Source: Ichthyophonus hoferi (taxonomy: Eukaryota; Opisthokonta; Ichthyosporea; Ichthyophonida; Ichthyophonidae). Taken from it: 64,000 nt of DNA. How positions within the stretch are numbered: position 1 is the first letter of the stretch; each line of letters opens with the position of its first letter. The stretch is from positions 196,635 to 260,634 of the forward strand of contig NAOQ01000011.1 in the NCBI GenBank assembly GCA_002751075.1. The letters are read 5' to 3'. The translations under genes were made by a program, and so were the position numbers. This document shows positions 52,196 through 64,000 of this stretch, piece by piece. The notes under the pieces were generated by a model, which was not told the origin of the DNA, did no database searches, and worked only from the letters and a program-made list of their open reading frames with translations.

Positions 52196-53505
52196 TTTAG
52201 ATGGTAATTTTTAAAATAGAGAAGAAGGTAGATTATTAAATGATGTTGCAATGGACAGGAGGGCTGATGGTTATTCTGAAAATAGTCCTATCTGCCCTTA
52301 TACTTATCTATGAAACCTCCCTGTGTTCCAAAATGTTGAGAACAACATTCATCTGATTGGTCTGGTGGAATAGTTAGGCTCAACCTAACTAGGTTGATCA
52401 TTGTATTGGCCAATAACAAATTCAAATTATTTGGCTCATAAGATCTAAAATTCCCATTGTCTACCTCAGCTACTGCTACATCGCTACAAGTATTATTATT
52501 ATTATTGGACTTCATTTTTATTTTCAATAATTTATATTTAATTTTTTTAAATATTTAAATACATAAAGTTTTAAAGGCAATATGTACAGAATAAAATACA
52601 CTCCACGTCGTAGAACTAGCGTGAAGATATGGCAACCATTGGTTGTTTTCATCTAATTTCATTTGATACATTGCGGCTAAAAACTCCTGGTAAATGATCC
52701 TCCAATCACATCTAAAATGTAAATGAAATAGCTCACATAGGACAAACCTTTCATTGGCTACTATGTATTATTCAACCCATTCTACAAACTAGCCAGTGGT
52801 AACGCCGCGATCGGCACCGAATTTGAGCAATCGCTCACCTTGAGGCCCTTTCATGATTCAATCGAACTTGTATCCAAAAAGAACGCGTGCTGGTGAATGA
52901 TGTTGTAAATAATTAAATTACGTGCATATCTTGTAAAACCAATAAACTAGTGTAGTTGTTATATAGAGATGAATGTCTTCTACAGGTTTTTTTAACACTG
53001 CTTATTGCTTTTAAAAAAATGCACTGTCTTACGACTTTAACATTTACCATATGTATCAACTCAAATTCATACGAAAAAATTACTGCAACCACAGAATCTA
53101 TTTAATATATAAATGTACTCTGTTGTTGGACATATTTTATACTTTAAAATAATTGCAGCATGAGATGGAGATGAGATGACCTGACATGAATAGTATGAGT
53201 CTAATTGGTTTATTACTGAACACGGAATCTAAAGTGCGATCTAATTGGCCATCATTGATCGGTAAATAACGATAATTGGTCACTTCATTTAGGTATATTT
53301 ATAATGGGTTTAATAAATCGGGTAGGTATATAACTCGGCCGTACTCCGATTCGTTTTCAGTTTTTCTGTCAACATAACTGTAAAAGTAATAAATAAAATA
53401 AATAAATAAACTGTCGGCAATATGCACATCTGCCCATGTCTGCCAACCACATCCAATAAAAGAAGCTCTGTAACCTTTCATACTTGTTTTTCCGCTAGCA
53501 CTGAA
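52196..53505. promoter_or_regulatory. Divergent region between the SnoaL-like paralogues
   Basis: This is 1.3 kb between two head-to-head starts and is rich in ATTGG/CCAAT pentamers. A GC-richer island at about 52795-52895 carries CpG sites and open frames on both strands. An acceptor-like TTCCGCTAG just before the plus-strand ATG suggests a 5' UTR intron there, so leader exons probably lie in this region. Confidence 0.4.
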
Positions 53506-53829
53506 ATGGATGCTAACGTTCTAATCGCCCAGAAATATATGGATCTCCGAATTGATCTCAATATTGATGCCCTCCTTGAGCTTGTTACCGATGATATTAT
53601 CATGGAGTCTACGTACTATGGCACATACACTGGAAAAGCTGAGTTTAGAAGTTACCTTGAAGCAAACCTTCCCAGGGGTGCATGGGAAGCACCAAAATTT
53701 GATGAAAAACGAGGGAAAGTTATAATTTTAGGAATGGTAAAAATTCTTCTGGTAAATGTTAGTCTTTGCGTCATCTTCGACTTCAACAAGAATGGAAAAA
53801 TTATCAAATTAAGTGTTGAACGCTCATAA
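53506..53829 (+). CDS. SnoaL/NTF2-like small protein B
   Basis: A 107-residue paralogue of the minus-strand gene at 51872. It starts MDANVLIAQKYMDLRIDLN and carries the same FDEKRGKVII, VKILLVN and FDFNKNGKI blocks. I chose the ATG at 53506 because it aligns with the paralogue's start; the frame remains open upstream to 53422, but a likely splice acceptor lies just before this ATG. The coding part is intronless, unlike nearly every other gene here. Codons are AT-biased, in contrast to copy A. Function unknown; the fold forms a small ligand pocket in characterised SnoaL-like proteins. Confidence 0.8.
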   Translation: MDANVLIAQKYMDLRIDLNIDALLELVTDDIIMESTYYGTYTGKAEFRSYLEANLPRGAWEAPKFDEKRGKVIILGMVKILLVNVSLCVIFDFNKNGKIIKLSVERS

Positions 53830-56157
53830 ACATAGATTATTTCTACCTTGCAGTGAATTTTGAAATTGTAGCTCCCAGGACTACATGCATTCCCGAAAAA
53901 TGTGTGTGCCATATACTTGGATTTGTTTGTTTTACTTGAATGAAATTATATTAATATGCTTACATTTTCTATCATGAATAACAGCACATCACATATTTTA
54001 ATATGAATTATGCATATCTATATTATAGAACATGAAGTAATATATACGTAAGATACGTTGTTTTTAATCACATGGATTGCTTCTATTTACATAATAAAAT
54101 GCATGTCTTGAATATAGAATCAAGGAGGACACCGTATTTTAAAATCACCGAATTTGGGTATTAAATTAAGTGTTAATTTAAATACAACTACTGGTACCTC
54201 AGTGTTTCTAATAGCGTATCTTTTGACCCATATGTAAGACTAGTTTCAAAAAGGGGTGTATTTTTATACGATTATGTTTTGCTGAAGGCCAAATCTCTTT
54301 GATTGGGCTTCATACTTCATCTATTTACCTATTGCCTTTCGAATTCTTTTTAATATACTCTTGCTCTTTCTATTTATTTATTTCTCATTGGAAACCCTTG
54401 TTTATAGATTATAATATTTTAACTCCTTTCATAAACTTGATTAATTTATTATTTATTTTTTAATAAAAAGGATCGTTAATAAACAAAGTATTAGCAATTA
54501 TATAAATAAACAGTATGGATGGACACGTAGTCGATATTTCAGGTCACCCATACATATAGCATACGTATAAGAACGCACATGTACACATAATCATATACAT
54601 GTTAACAGGTATTATTGCAGATACGTATACATGAATATGTACACCTGTATATACTAAACAGTTCTCAATGACGTAGACATAAGTCTGATCATCTACTTTA
54701 CATATACTAACATCTGTAAGTAATGTTCAAAGTATTACTGCCGAATGCACACTAAAAAAAAAAAAATGCAGATTTATTGCTGTTTAAGAAAATATTCTAC
54801 TTATTCAATAAACATAATACCAATAGCATGTATGCTGACATAAACGTGTGTTTTGTTAGGAGCAATGCTTTAAACAGTTGATGGAGACCGATCTATAATC
54901 TCTTTTTGAAAAAGTAAATAATTAAAATGTATAAATTAAGTTGACATAATTGCGTAATCGTAATTTGTTTCCAAGACCTTAAAAAGAAGTTAAATACTAA
55001 TTGAAATGTTTCTAAATTTTGGAAGAGTCGGTGCAAGATGCCAAATGTTAGCTATCCATGAACAATTGTTTAATGATCTTGAAAAAAATCCATTTTGATT
55101 ATTCTTTTCTATTTGATTGCCGTCATAAAGTGTATACTGTGTCGATAAGATGATTTTCAGAAATTCAAATTTTATGTATTTGATCTATTTAAAAGGTTAT
55201 GTGTCAAACACTAATCCCTAGAAACTATTATACAAAAAAAATGCTTGTTGAGGTTGAGAGCGAACTTGTGGCTATCCCTACTTTAATTTTTAAAATGATC
55301 AATATTTGACCAATCCAAATACAAGTTATCAATTGACAGAGTAATAGATGTGCAATAATATTTCATACTAAATATTGGATATTATTTACCGTTGTTTAGT
55401 AAATTTTCAGTATATTTTCTTAATGAATTGATTATTTATGTTAACTATTTTTACGGAGTAAAAATCGAAGAAAGTGAGGTGTTTAGTATGATGAATTACT
55501 TCTATCTTGATTCTACTTGAACTTGTTTTTAACCAATTAAGTCACATCGCTTTTTAAAGGAAACAACTATCCAATCTTATCTATTACTCGTTAACTAAAA
55601 CCAATTCAACCCATAACTGTAATTTATTAATAATTGATTTTGATTAATGACGTTTTAATAACAAATTTAAAATTACTCTAGCCAATAATTGCCATCTATT
55701 CCTTTAATCCCGTTTTATCTTTTCCGATTGAATCCTTTGTGATGATAGTCGCATAATTAATTGAAAATTAACTACAAATACAAAACATTTGAAACAATAT
55801 TGAAAAAAGTTAGTTAATAATTTATTATTGGGTATTATGTGTATTTGAACTTTTATGTGTCAATAAATAAATCATTACTATCGCCTGGTATGTTTAGTTT
55901 TATATTGCTCCATAAACTAATAATATAGTGGCTAGAGTAATGAAAAATAAAGAGATAGCTAATTTTCCTTGAAGTATGAAATAGGTATATTCCTTTTATA
56001 TATGTACCTACCCATTGAGTATACCTGGTGAGTCAATCTCCAGTATAGCATAAATATTATAACCACTTTTGTTTTTGAAGTTTACAAACTTAGTGTGTGC
56101 TGACATATAAACTCAATTGTAACTCTTTATGCTTCCTTCCTACAGGACATATCCATC
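53830..56157. other. AT-rich intergenic DNA before CKS
   Basis: No exon is supported here. A splice acceptor (CTTCCTACAG) 11 bases before the CKS start implies that a 5' UTR exon of CKS lies in or near the right end of this stretch. Confidence 0.55.
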
Positions 56158-57397
56158 ATGCCTGTAGATCAAATTGTTTACTCGGAGAAATACTACGATG
56201 AGACATACGAGTATAGGTACTTTTTTAAACTCCTTTTTTGTACTTTTTTGTGTTTAACCTTAGTATTTGCCACATATATTATTTATATTATTCAAAACCT
56301 TTGAAGAGGTTTAAAATTTTAAATGGATTTTAATAGCATCCGTTTCTATGGTTACCTATACCAACATTTGTATATCACTTGGTTTACAAGACTATCATTG
56401 TAATCTAATTTACACAATACCTCGATACACAATATACTCGTGTTGTTATCTATATATTGTTTCTATGAACAAGTCTTGAAGCTAAGCTTTTGTACAAACA
56501 ATAATATACTAGAATGATGGATATACAACGAACTACCAAGTCATGCTGCATACTGAAATACACAACTATAGTTTTTTACATATATTTATAATGGTAGCGG
56601 CATATAATTGCCTTCATAGAATGAACCTTACCTCCCTCCTTATTAATTATGCTTCTTGTTACCCATACAAACACAATCCAAAGCATGTACACATAAATAC
56701 AAGCTCTCTTCTACATGCATACCAATACAAAACTAATCAAAATACATTGCTTTGAAAGGTGTACATACATGCATGCCTACATACATAAATACAGACTATC
56801 CTATATACTATCACACATGCGCATAAACAAAAATATACTTACACACTTGTACTTAACATATATATATACACTTGTGATAACTCATTAGTAGTATATACAT
56901 AGAAACTAATCTATTATCCCTAAAGATTCAGTTTTAATTTGGCTCTCTACCTATAGATCTATGTATTTTTATATAAATACATTTATCAAAGTGTACAATC
57001 TATCATGCTGGTTTCAGCCCTTTGATTATCTCTTTCATTTTTTATTAAAACCATAACAGTTATTATATATATATTAGAGAGAAACTGGTGTTATTAAACG
57101 TACACCAACATTATTATCCAGTGTATCACACATACAACTATCCCTTTATACCAACAACATCAACAATAACCATGCACTAACATGCAATATCTTAATACCA
57201 GACATGTTATCCTTCCAATGGAAATAGCCAATAAACTTCCCAAGGATAGACTGCTGAAAGAGAGCGAATGGCGTGAGCTTGGCGTACAGCAATCAAGGGG
57301 ATGGGTACACTATATGCAACATAAACCCGAACCACATATCATGCTTTTCCGTCGCTTACATAGCGAATCAAATGCTCCTATTCCTAATAGGGAATAA
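56158..57397 (+). CDS. CKS: Cyclin-dependent kinase regulatory subunit CKS1/2
   Basis: Two exons (56158-56216 and 57202-57397) encode 84 residues; human CKS1B has 79. CKS proteins bind CDKs and act as phospho-threonine adaptors in the cell cycle. The whole family pattern is present: [20 protein letters not shown], then [20 protein letters not shown] and the hinge region [12 protein letters not shown] (human HEPEPHILLFRR). The first-exon Arg codon is split by the intron (AG|A). The C-terminal tail ([11 protein letters not shown]) replaces the Lys/Pro tail of vertebrate CKS. A spliced 5' UTR is likely. The gene converges on ASCC2, with 680 bp between the stop codons. Confidence 0.97.
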
Positions 57398-58077
57398 GTT
57401 ATATTAACTTTAATATGTTCATTGAACCAATCGGTATGGGATATGTGACGGTATAAGCTAATGATATATGTTGGAAAAGGTGTGGAATCCAATAGAAACA
57501 GTAGAAAGGGTAGACACATTTTTAAGTGTTTATATCTTATTACGTAAGGTGTATATGGGAACTCTATAGGAGTCGCCTTTAAACAGCTAATCACTAAGAT
57601 CAGGGTGATGAGATGTATATAAATAAAAATGATTTAACTGATTGATTGTCATGGATGATATATGGTTAGCTGCTGGAAAATGAAATGAAAATTACTATGA
57701 TATCTATTCATATCTATATTCGTTGATTACCCGTGGGTTCGGCCTACGAGACTGAAGCTAGGCATATATACGGATTGTGAGTAATCTCTCCTATGATTCT
57801 TTAACTAATTGTTATTTCTCATTGGATTGTACTCTCTTTTAATATATAAATATCAACATCTAGTCTATAATAACCCCCATAATAAAAATAGAAAAAATAC
57901 ATTTGATCCCTATATATATACATTTTATTACAGCTGCCGTTTTATAAATTATAGCTTGGGCATATATAGGAACCATGAACAGATGCATCTATTATCCAAT
58001 AGTGTTCTGGGACAACATATCCCATAGAGCCATACGTGCATACCAATGCACACCTCATACAGAATGCATGGCAATTT
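57398..58077. other. Convergent intergenic spacer, CKS / ASCC2
   Basis: This holds the 3' ends of both genes. An AATAAA-like hexamer near 57622 could serve CKS. No coding stretch is seen. Confidence 0.6.
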
Positions 58078-61000
58078 CTACGGACCCATTCCCTTTGACA
58101 TCTTCTTATCTGCCATAGCTTTACGATTATGATTCGCAAACCTAGACTTATTCTTATCTCTGTAAGCACGCTCTCGCAGCTCTTCTGGTGTAGCATGCAC
58201 CTTTCCGCCCCTCCCTCTTCCGGCTCCTCCTGCCCCTCGCCCTCTCCCTGAGTTTGTCCCAGTGGAGCCACCACGGCCAGTTCCCGGTGTATTGCGATCG
58301 GCTTGCTTTACTGGTCCTTTGTTCACCTTGTCATTGTCGCGTGACCTATCATCATCCTCCTCGTCCTGCCATAAAAGGAAACACAAGTGTATTAAAAAGA
58401 TGAACAATAAATGTAATTATGAATTGAATACAAGACTAAAATACAAAAAAGGGAAAGAAGATAGGTCGGGAAAGAGATCATCTGGCGTAATATTATTGGC
58501 GGAAAATCAGTAGAAAATAATGAGTGCGTGATCTGATTAGGCTATCTATTCTTGCTTAGAGCTGATTTCTTACACAAACCTTATCTCATTATACTCATAA
58601 ATAAACCGATATAGCATCGGTCAACTACAGTGCCAATAGAAATCGCAAATAGTTACTGGAAAATACATCAATCACACACAAACGTATAAGATAATTAACT
58701 TACCCAATGGTCGAATGGGAATATATATTTAGGTTCATTAAAATAACTTGTATGGGCCAATCATTTAGCTGGAAATCAAGTATGTATATAACCAGAAAAA
58801 AAATCACTCTTCATATACCGTTACGTTTAACAAAGCAATAGCAAAACAAAATTAAATGTTGCGAACATGCTTATACTACCAAAACAAGCAACCGCGTGAA
58901 CAACGGGGCGGGGATCTAAAGATAAAAAGGAAATAATAGAGTATCACATCATATCATATCATATCATACCATACCATGCCATACCATACCATATCCTATC
59001 ATATAAAAAGGATAATGAAAGCAATAAAAATGAAAGTAAGGTTCAAGCCAGGAAAGGCAAACTAGACTATGGCCAGCCATTATAGACAGAGAAGAGAGAG
59101 TAAGATGCTCACGTTATTGCTGCCTGATCGCTTTGCTTTTAATAGAGCCCATGGGAGAACATGATTGATGTTTGTGTTAAGAATATCAGTCAATTCATCG
59201 GCAGTAGCTGTGTCGACATCATTGGCGCCAATATTGTGGGAATCGTAGGTGTCGTCATACTCGTCCTCGTACTGTATATTTATGTATGTATGTATGTATG
59301 TATGTATGTATGTATGTATGTATGTATGTATGTACGTGTGTATGTATGTATGTATTCATGTATGTATATATGTATATATGTATATATGATGTGTGTATGA
59401 ACAAGAGCAAGAAAGAGAGGAAAAAACGATCTTGTAAGCATAAGATCAATTGGGTTAGATAAGGTTCCATGACCTTATAACGACGTATGAAGATATAAAG
59501 AGAGAGCTCTAAGAATAACAATAGCAGTACATAAACATAGCACATCAAAGACACATATATCTTAATAAATCATAACCTGTAGTACGTACCAGCATTGCTT
59601 GTCTCTTCCTTTCTAGTTCTTCAGCCAGCTCCCTCTCCCTCTCCTCTTCGTCCTGGCGTTCCACCATCTTCTTTGTTTTATCGGTCAACTCGCTATCTAG
59701 TTTCCCCATTCCGGCTGTCTTGTTCCTATAGACCAAGCCCTCTCATTAGCTAATTCATTAGTAGCAATGTCAGCATGTATTAATTACTATTCCTACAGGC
59801 TAAGTCCTCTAATTAATAACCACTTAGTATAATTTTCTTTTCTTTTTATTATTTTGCCTCTTACCTAATGGTACTTTCACCTCCACTACATAGTTTTATC
59901 TATCTCCCCCTATTGTTAAAGCTTCGACACTCCCAAATCAGTTCCAATACAAGTATGAATAATCACATGTGAACTATATATGCAATGGAAGGGTCATTGT
60001 ATGGTGTTTATTTTTGAAATGTCAAAATTAAGGGTTTGTGGCAATAGGAGAAGGGATTGAAACGTACTAGTATGGCAAAACTATGTATGTATGTATGTAT
60101 ATATGTATGTATGTATGAATGAATGTACGTAGGTAGGCAATTATATATATATGGCAAAGGGTCGACACGGTATGAAACTATGCGTTTATATTCATATTTG
60201 TGCTACTAGGGAAAACAACTAAAACTAAAGTGAAAATAAAAACAAAAACACAAATAAACAACGAATAAAATGTGAAAAAGAGAGAAAGGTAATATACATT
60301 TTACCGACGTAAGTACGCGATCGGTCCAGGGCCCCTCTTGAAAAGACATCAAACTCGTCACCGTCGTATATATTATGACGTTGAGTTAATACCTCATCAT
60401 CAACGGCCACATTACTCTCTGACCCAGTCTCCATAGTGTCAAACACGCGCCATGGTACTTTGGCATCGGGTTGGGCCGACAAACCACTGGATGATGAGAG
60501 CTGGCTGATGTGCATAAATGGGATTCTATTGGTTAATTGTGTGTATGCTTACTACATATAGATATGAAAATGTGTATGTATACTACTGGAGATGGGATGA
60601 ATAACAACAATCACATGGCTCACGTGAGAGACCATATCACCATATATGGCCACAAGGACTATATGAATGCAGAAATAGTAACATGCAATAGTAATGAAGG
60701 GTTATGATAATTGCTCAATCAAAAAGGATGAAATAGATGCTACTAACAGAGAGGGAGATGACAATTATTAACATAGAAAGAAAGAGGGAGAGATAAGACA
60801 GACCTCATATCGAGTTCTCGATCGACCTTTTGTAGGTTGGCTGGCAGTTGGTCTTCTAGAAGGGCATTGATCACTCTCTGAGATTAGGGGCATACTATTA
60901 GACTACAGTGTATGAGCAATATGCTATTCCTTATAGGTCATGTGTGATTGCTATGGATCATTCCTTGCCCTGCTATTGATGTGGTTAATACACGGGCCTC

Positions 61001-62747
61001 CACCTGTAGATGCAAAGGTACAGTGGGGTCTATCCCTACTATACTTAGGGTAATAATAACAAAGGGATGGAGAGACAGAGGGAGAAGGGTGGCTTGCCTC
61101 AACATTGTAGCCAAATTCCACCAGACAAAGAACTGCAAACCCTGTACCTATTGGGTATATATCACGAATGGACATAACCTGAGACTCCAATACTACCAGC
61201 TCATCCTGTGTAAAGAGAGATAGGGGAGAAGAGAGAAGATTACAAATGACAAGAAGCCAATCAGGAGATAGGTAAGTTGAGGAGAGTAAAAGGATAGGAG
61301 GAATTAGGGGAAGTTACGATAAGAACCATATCTCAATAAGAACAGAGAGATGAGATTAGCATGTGTTACGTATGTGAATAACGTGCTCACCAGGACTGGC
61401 AGACCAATCATATTAAAGAACTTAGTTGGATTTCTTCCATGTGCTACCTTGGTGGTGCTTTCATTGGCTCCATAATAGACTACAATGTACCGATAACAAC
61501 ATAAATACATAAATACCCAATATACAATATACTATGAGATGTTTGCTTTTAGACATGGACCAACAAGGACAGCTATGTACTTCATATCTAGAGAATATCT
61601 AAGGTTGTAGGTGTTGCAAACAAAACATGTTGTTACATCAATATAACAATAGTGTATAGGGTGATAGTGCAAGGGACTGCAACCAGATATGAGAGTAAGC
61701 ACCAACCAAATGGGTGGGAGAGATAAGGGCTTACGGGATCAGTGGGCATTTTAAATAAGGGGGTAGAGCCAGAGGAAGGCTTCGACTTCACTGCAGAGGA
61801 TAGGCAGGGTTGGCTGCATGGAGATGGAGCCTTGGTAGAGTGAGTAAATATATATAGTACAAGTCCACAGTGCTGATATCTACAACAGATGTAAACCAAC
61901 ACGTATAAACCACTAAGAACCATCGATAATGACCAGATATGGTGGTGGGGGGGTGAGGGCCGTTTAAAATTGGTTAACTTTGACATATAATTATGTGTTC
62001 AATCAGAAGAAAGCAGGTTGGGTTAGTCTGCCAATGAGTAATCAGATAAAAGGCATGATATAGTGGTATGATTGGTCAGTAAAGAGTACTTACTAGTTGA
62101 GGTATGTGCTTGGGCCGAGTAGCTATTTCCACTCGTTCCATCAGTTGATTGGCCAAAGAGGTATCCCTGTAGGCCAGCCCGGATAGGTTAGGCATCATGC
62201 ACTCATTATTATTTCACTTTTCATTACACCGTTTAGTTACAAGTTAATATGTAGTGAACGCTCTAGATTAACTGGAGAGGATAGAATATGGTTTGTGCAA
62301 ATACAAGTCAGTTTGAAAAAATGTCAAAGAACAAAGGGGAAGGATAATGATAGCAACACGGAGCTAATGATTGGATAGAGTAATTAATAATTAAAGAATA
62401 ATTAATAATTAATGAACAATTTGTGATGGGATGACAGTGTAGGATTAATGATCGATTGAATGGTGTCAAAGAAGAAAAAAAGAGGAAAAGGCAGGCAAAT
62501 ATAAAATGTAGTGTAGGGATAGGTAGGAGAGGCAGGTGATTGGATTAGTGGAGCTGGTTGTTATGGAAGTTATAAGATGACGAAGACATAGCAGAGAGCG
62601 AATGAAAGAAAAGAAGTAAGGCAGGACCAATAAAATAGAAAAATTAAAAGTACAAGGTAATGATAATAGGGAGAGGGCTGTAGACATAGGGTGGAGGAAG
62701 GAAAGAAACAGCCACATTAGATACGGTAGGTAGCAGAGGGAGAGATG

Positions 62748-62778
<31 letters not shown>

Positions 62779-64000
62779 GTAAAGAAAGGGAGGGGGGAGG
62801 TACATGGTCTGTGGGTGTTGGGAGGCAATGGCTAAAAATTCCTGAGCCAATGGATATGCTTTTATATAATCTTTAAACAGGGCAGGCATGCCCATCATAG
62901 TCTTGACCAATTGGCTGTACTCAGAGCATAGTTCCTATACATAGGTAGAGGTATGTGTGCAGGAGGTAGATGAGGGTATAAACGAATGTGTTATATATAA
63001 AGGCAAGGATAGGAGCGGCCAATAGTGATGTCGCTGGGTACTATGGAATGAACCAATAACTCTTCACTTCATAAGTGTTTGATTGGATGCAGGAAAAAAA
63101 GAAAAGCCAAAGATAGGTAAATATAGAAAGATGCTTATATATACAATAAGAAGGGTAGCTGTGGAAGAAGGACAGGTATAAGATATCCAATAAAATGGCA
63201 CTCACAGCAAGTGAATCGGAGGTAGCTGTCCTCAAGGGGTCGACATAGCATGCCATAAGGAGGGTGTGGAGGGCTCCCAGTGCTGCCTTTCTAGTCTTTC
63301 TCCATTCAGGTCGGAGTTTAGGTCCACCCAGCTTATATAAGGTCACTATGGCTATGTTGTATGTATTAACAAAGTCATTGGGTACGCGGAAAAGCTGTGT
63401 TTTGATTGGTATGGAGGCAAGGTTGTTATTGGTAGGCTAATATGTGTATGCATATGTACTGGTTGATGTTTATGCATATCTCCTATTCCAGTCAAAGCCA
63501 ATCATTCTTCTCCTAACTATATATATAGGTGTATAAACATAGTAAAAGGCATATATATAAAGGGCTTGTCTGAAAGAGACGCTCTAGTGGCTCTATGTTA
63601 TCTCCTTACGTTGTGCTCTTCCATTGGTGCATTGATTCTTAACCAATGGCACCTTGGCAAACTGGCCAGGTTAGATGACGGAGAAGAAATAAACAGAAAA
63701 TAAAGCTTACATTAATAATAGAGACTAATAGAGACAGGGAGGCCTGCATACACTAATAATACATGCAGGAACATATATAAATGCAATAGAGAGAGAGAGA
63801 AAAAGACAATAGAATGGCAATAGTAACAGGGCATAGGGCAGGAGAATAACTAAGAAACCGAGATCAACCAATGAAAAGGATAATTAAAAAGAATTAAAAT
63901 TATAAAGCGTGTAAGATATTAGGGTACCTGGTAGAGACGGCCAGCTGACGGAACGCATTGTAGGAAGGTGTCTATGCCATGCGCCACTCCCTCAAGGAAT
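58078..64000 (-). CDS. ASCC2: Activating signal cointegrator 1 complex subunit 2 (partial)
   Basis: ASCC2 binds K63-linked ubiquitin through a CUE domain and recruits the ASCC helicase complex to alkylation damage and stalled ribosomes. Minus-strand exons in order: 63928-64000 (cut by the window edge), 63610-63661, 63206-63351, 62804-62934, 62094-62166, about 61735-61830, about 61391-61479, 61098-61205, 60804-60877, 60298-60504, 59590-59725, 59113-59271 and 58078-58365. The CUE domain spans the junction at 61098/60877 (IRDIYPIGTGFAVLCLVEFGYNVE then RVINALLEDQLP). Later come NIYDGDEFDVFSRGALDRSR, YEDEYDDTYDSHNIGANDVD, an RG-rich stretch and the C-terminal RFANHNRKAMADKKMSKGM, all close to human. 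Phases agree throughout except between 61735 and 61479: there, either the exon begins at 61447 or a small exon is missed. The intron after 61098 appears to use a GC donor. The N-terminal part lies to the right. Confidence 0.93.
58945..59003. repeat. (CATAT/CATAC)n pentanucleotide repeat
   Basis: About twelve five-base units, CATAT grading into CATAC, lie in the ASCC2 intron before the terminal exon. Confidence 0.9.
59279..59392. repeat. (TATG)n microsatellite beside an ASCC2 exon
   Basis: A TATG run of about 28 imperfect units begins eight bases beyond the acceptor edge of the ASCC2 exon 59113-59271. On the gene strand it is CATA repeats leading into the splice acceptor. It creates false Tyr/Val/Cys/Met frames. 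Confidence 0.9.
60083..60130. repeat. (TATG)n microsatellite
   Basis: This short imperfect TATG run lies in an ASCC2 intron. Confidence 0.85.
62745..62781. repeat. (AG)n purine tract
   Basis: This AG-rich run lies in an ASCC2 intron close to the donor of the exon 62804-62934. On the gene strand it is a CT tract. Confidence 0.85.

Noticed and set aside
53422-53505. N-terminal extension of SnoaL-like protein B
   Set aside because: The paralogue starts at the position equivalent to 53506, and an acceptor-like site lies between the two ATGs.
59161-59400. Plus-strand frame of 79 codons
   Set aside because: Antisense of the ASCC2 exon 59113-59271 extended into the TATG repeat.
62466-62910. Ser/Leu-rich minus-strand frames
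   Set aside because: They are intron read-through of the AG/CT tract beyond the ASCC2 exon 62804-62934.
1-64000. CRISPR arrays, operons, rRNA or tRNA genes, LTR or virus-derived elements
   Set aside because: None is visible; the window is intron-bearing eukaryotic DNA, and the tandem repeats are simple microsatellites.

Overview
This window is eukaryotic, AT-rich nuclear DNA with intron-rich, spliced genes (many exons of 36-200 bp with GT-AG borders), simple-sequence repeats and one assembly gap. The conserved genes (RALGAPB, EIPR1, CENATAC, ASCC2, CKS) point to a metazoan. Fungal-like Cbp4 and Coq11 relatives and SnoaL-like genes suggest an early-branching animal such as a sponge. That taxonomic call is inference. 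I built the exon models by hand, checking splice borders, reading phase and remembered family sequences; no search was run.

Layout. 1-1600: repeats and intron-like DNA, no firm exon. 1601-15013 (+): 3' half of a RALGAPB orthologue in 24 phase-consistent exons. 15438-19541 (-): Coq11-like NAD(P)-binding protein in 7 exons. 20861-22478 (+): Cbp4/UQCC3-like complex III assembly factor. 25439-26804 (+): CMC1-like twin-CX9C protein. The last three all serve the mitochondrial respiratory chain or quinone pool. 26805-29341: mostly non-coding, with one orphan exon candidate. 29342-36279 (-): EIPR1 (TSSC1) in 13 exons. 37090-42691 (+): CENATAC (CCDC84) in 9 exons. 44644-45579 (-): unrecognised three-exon gene with an in-frame hexanucleotide repeat. 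46083-49158 (+): full-length GH27 alpha-galactosidase-like protein whose active-site residues are replaced. 49588-49952: run of N. 51872-52195 (-) and 53506-53829 (+): divergent pair of 107-aa SnoaL/NTF2-like genes with intronless coding regions. 56158-57397 (+): CKS1/2. 58078-64000 (-): ASCC2, running off the right edge.

Several neighbours are head-to-head (COQ11-like/CBP4, EIPR1/CENATAC, unknown gene/GH27, the SnoaL pair) and may share promoters. The best leads are the intact but catalytically rewritten GH27 protein, the dense ATTGG/CCAAT pentamers in many introns with one intron whose ends are complementary over 11 bases, the mitochondrial-assembly neighbourhood, and two apparent GC-AG introns.
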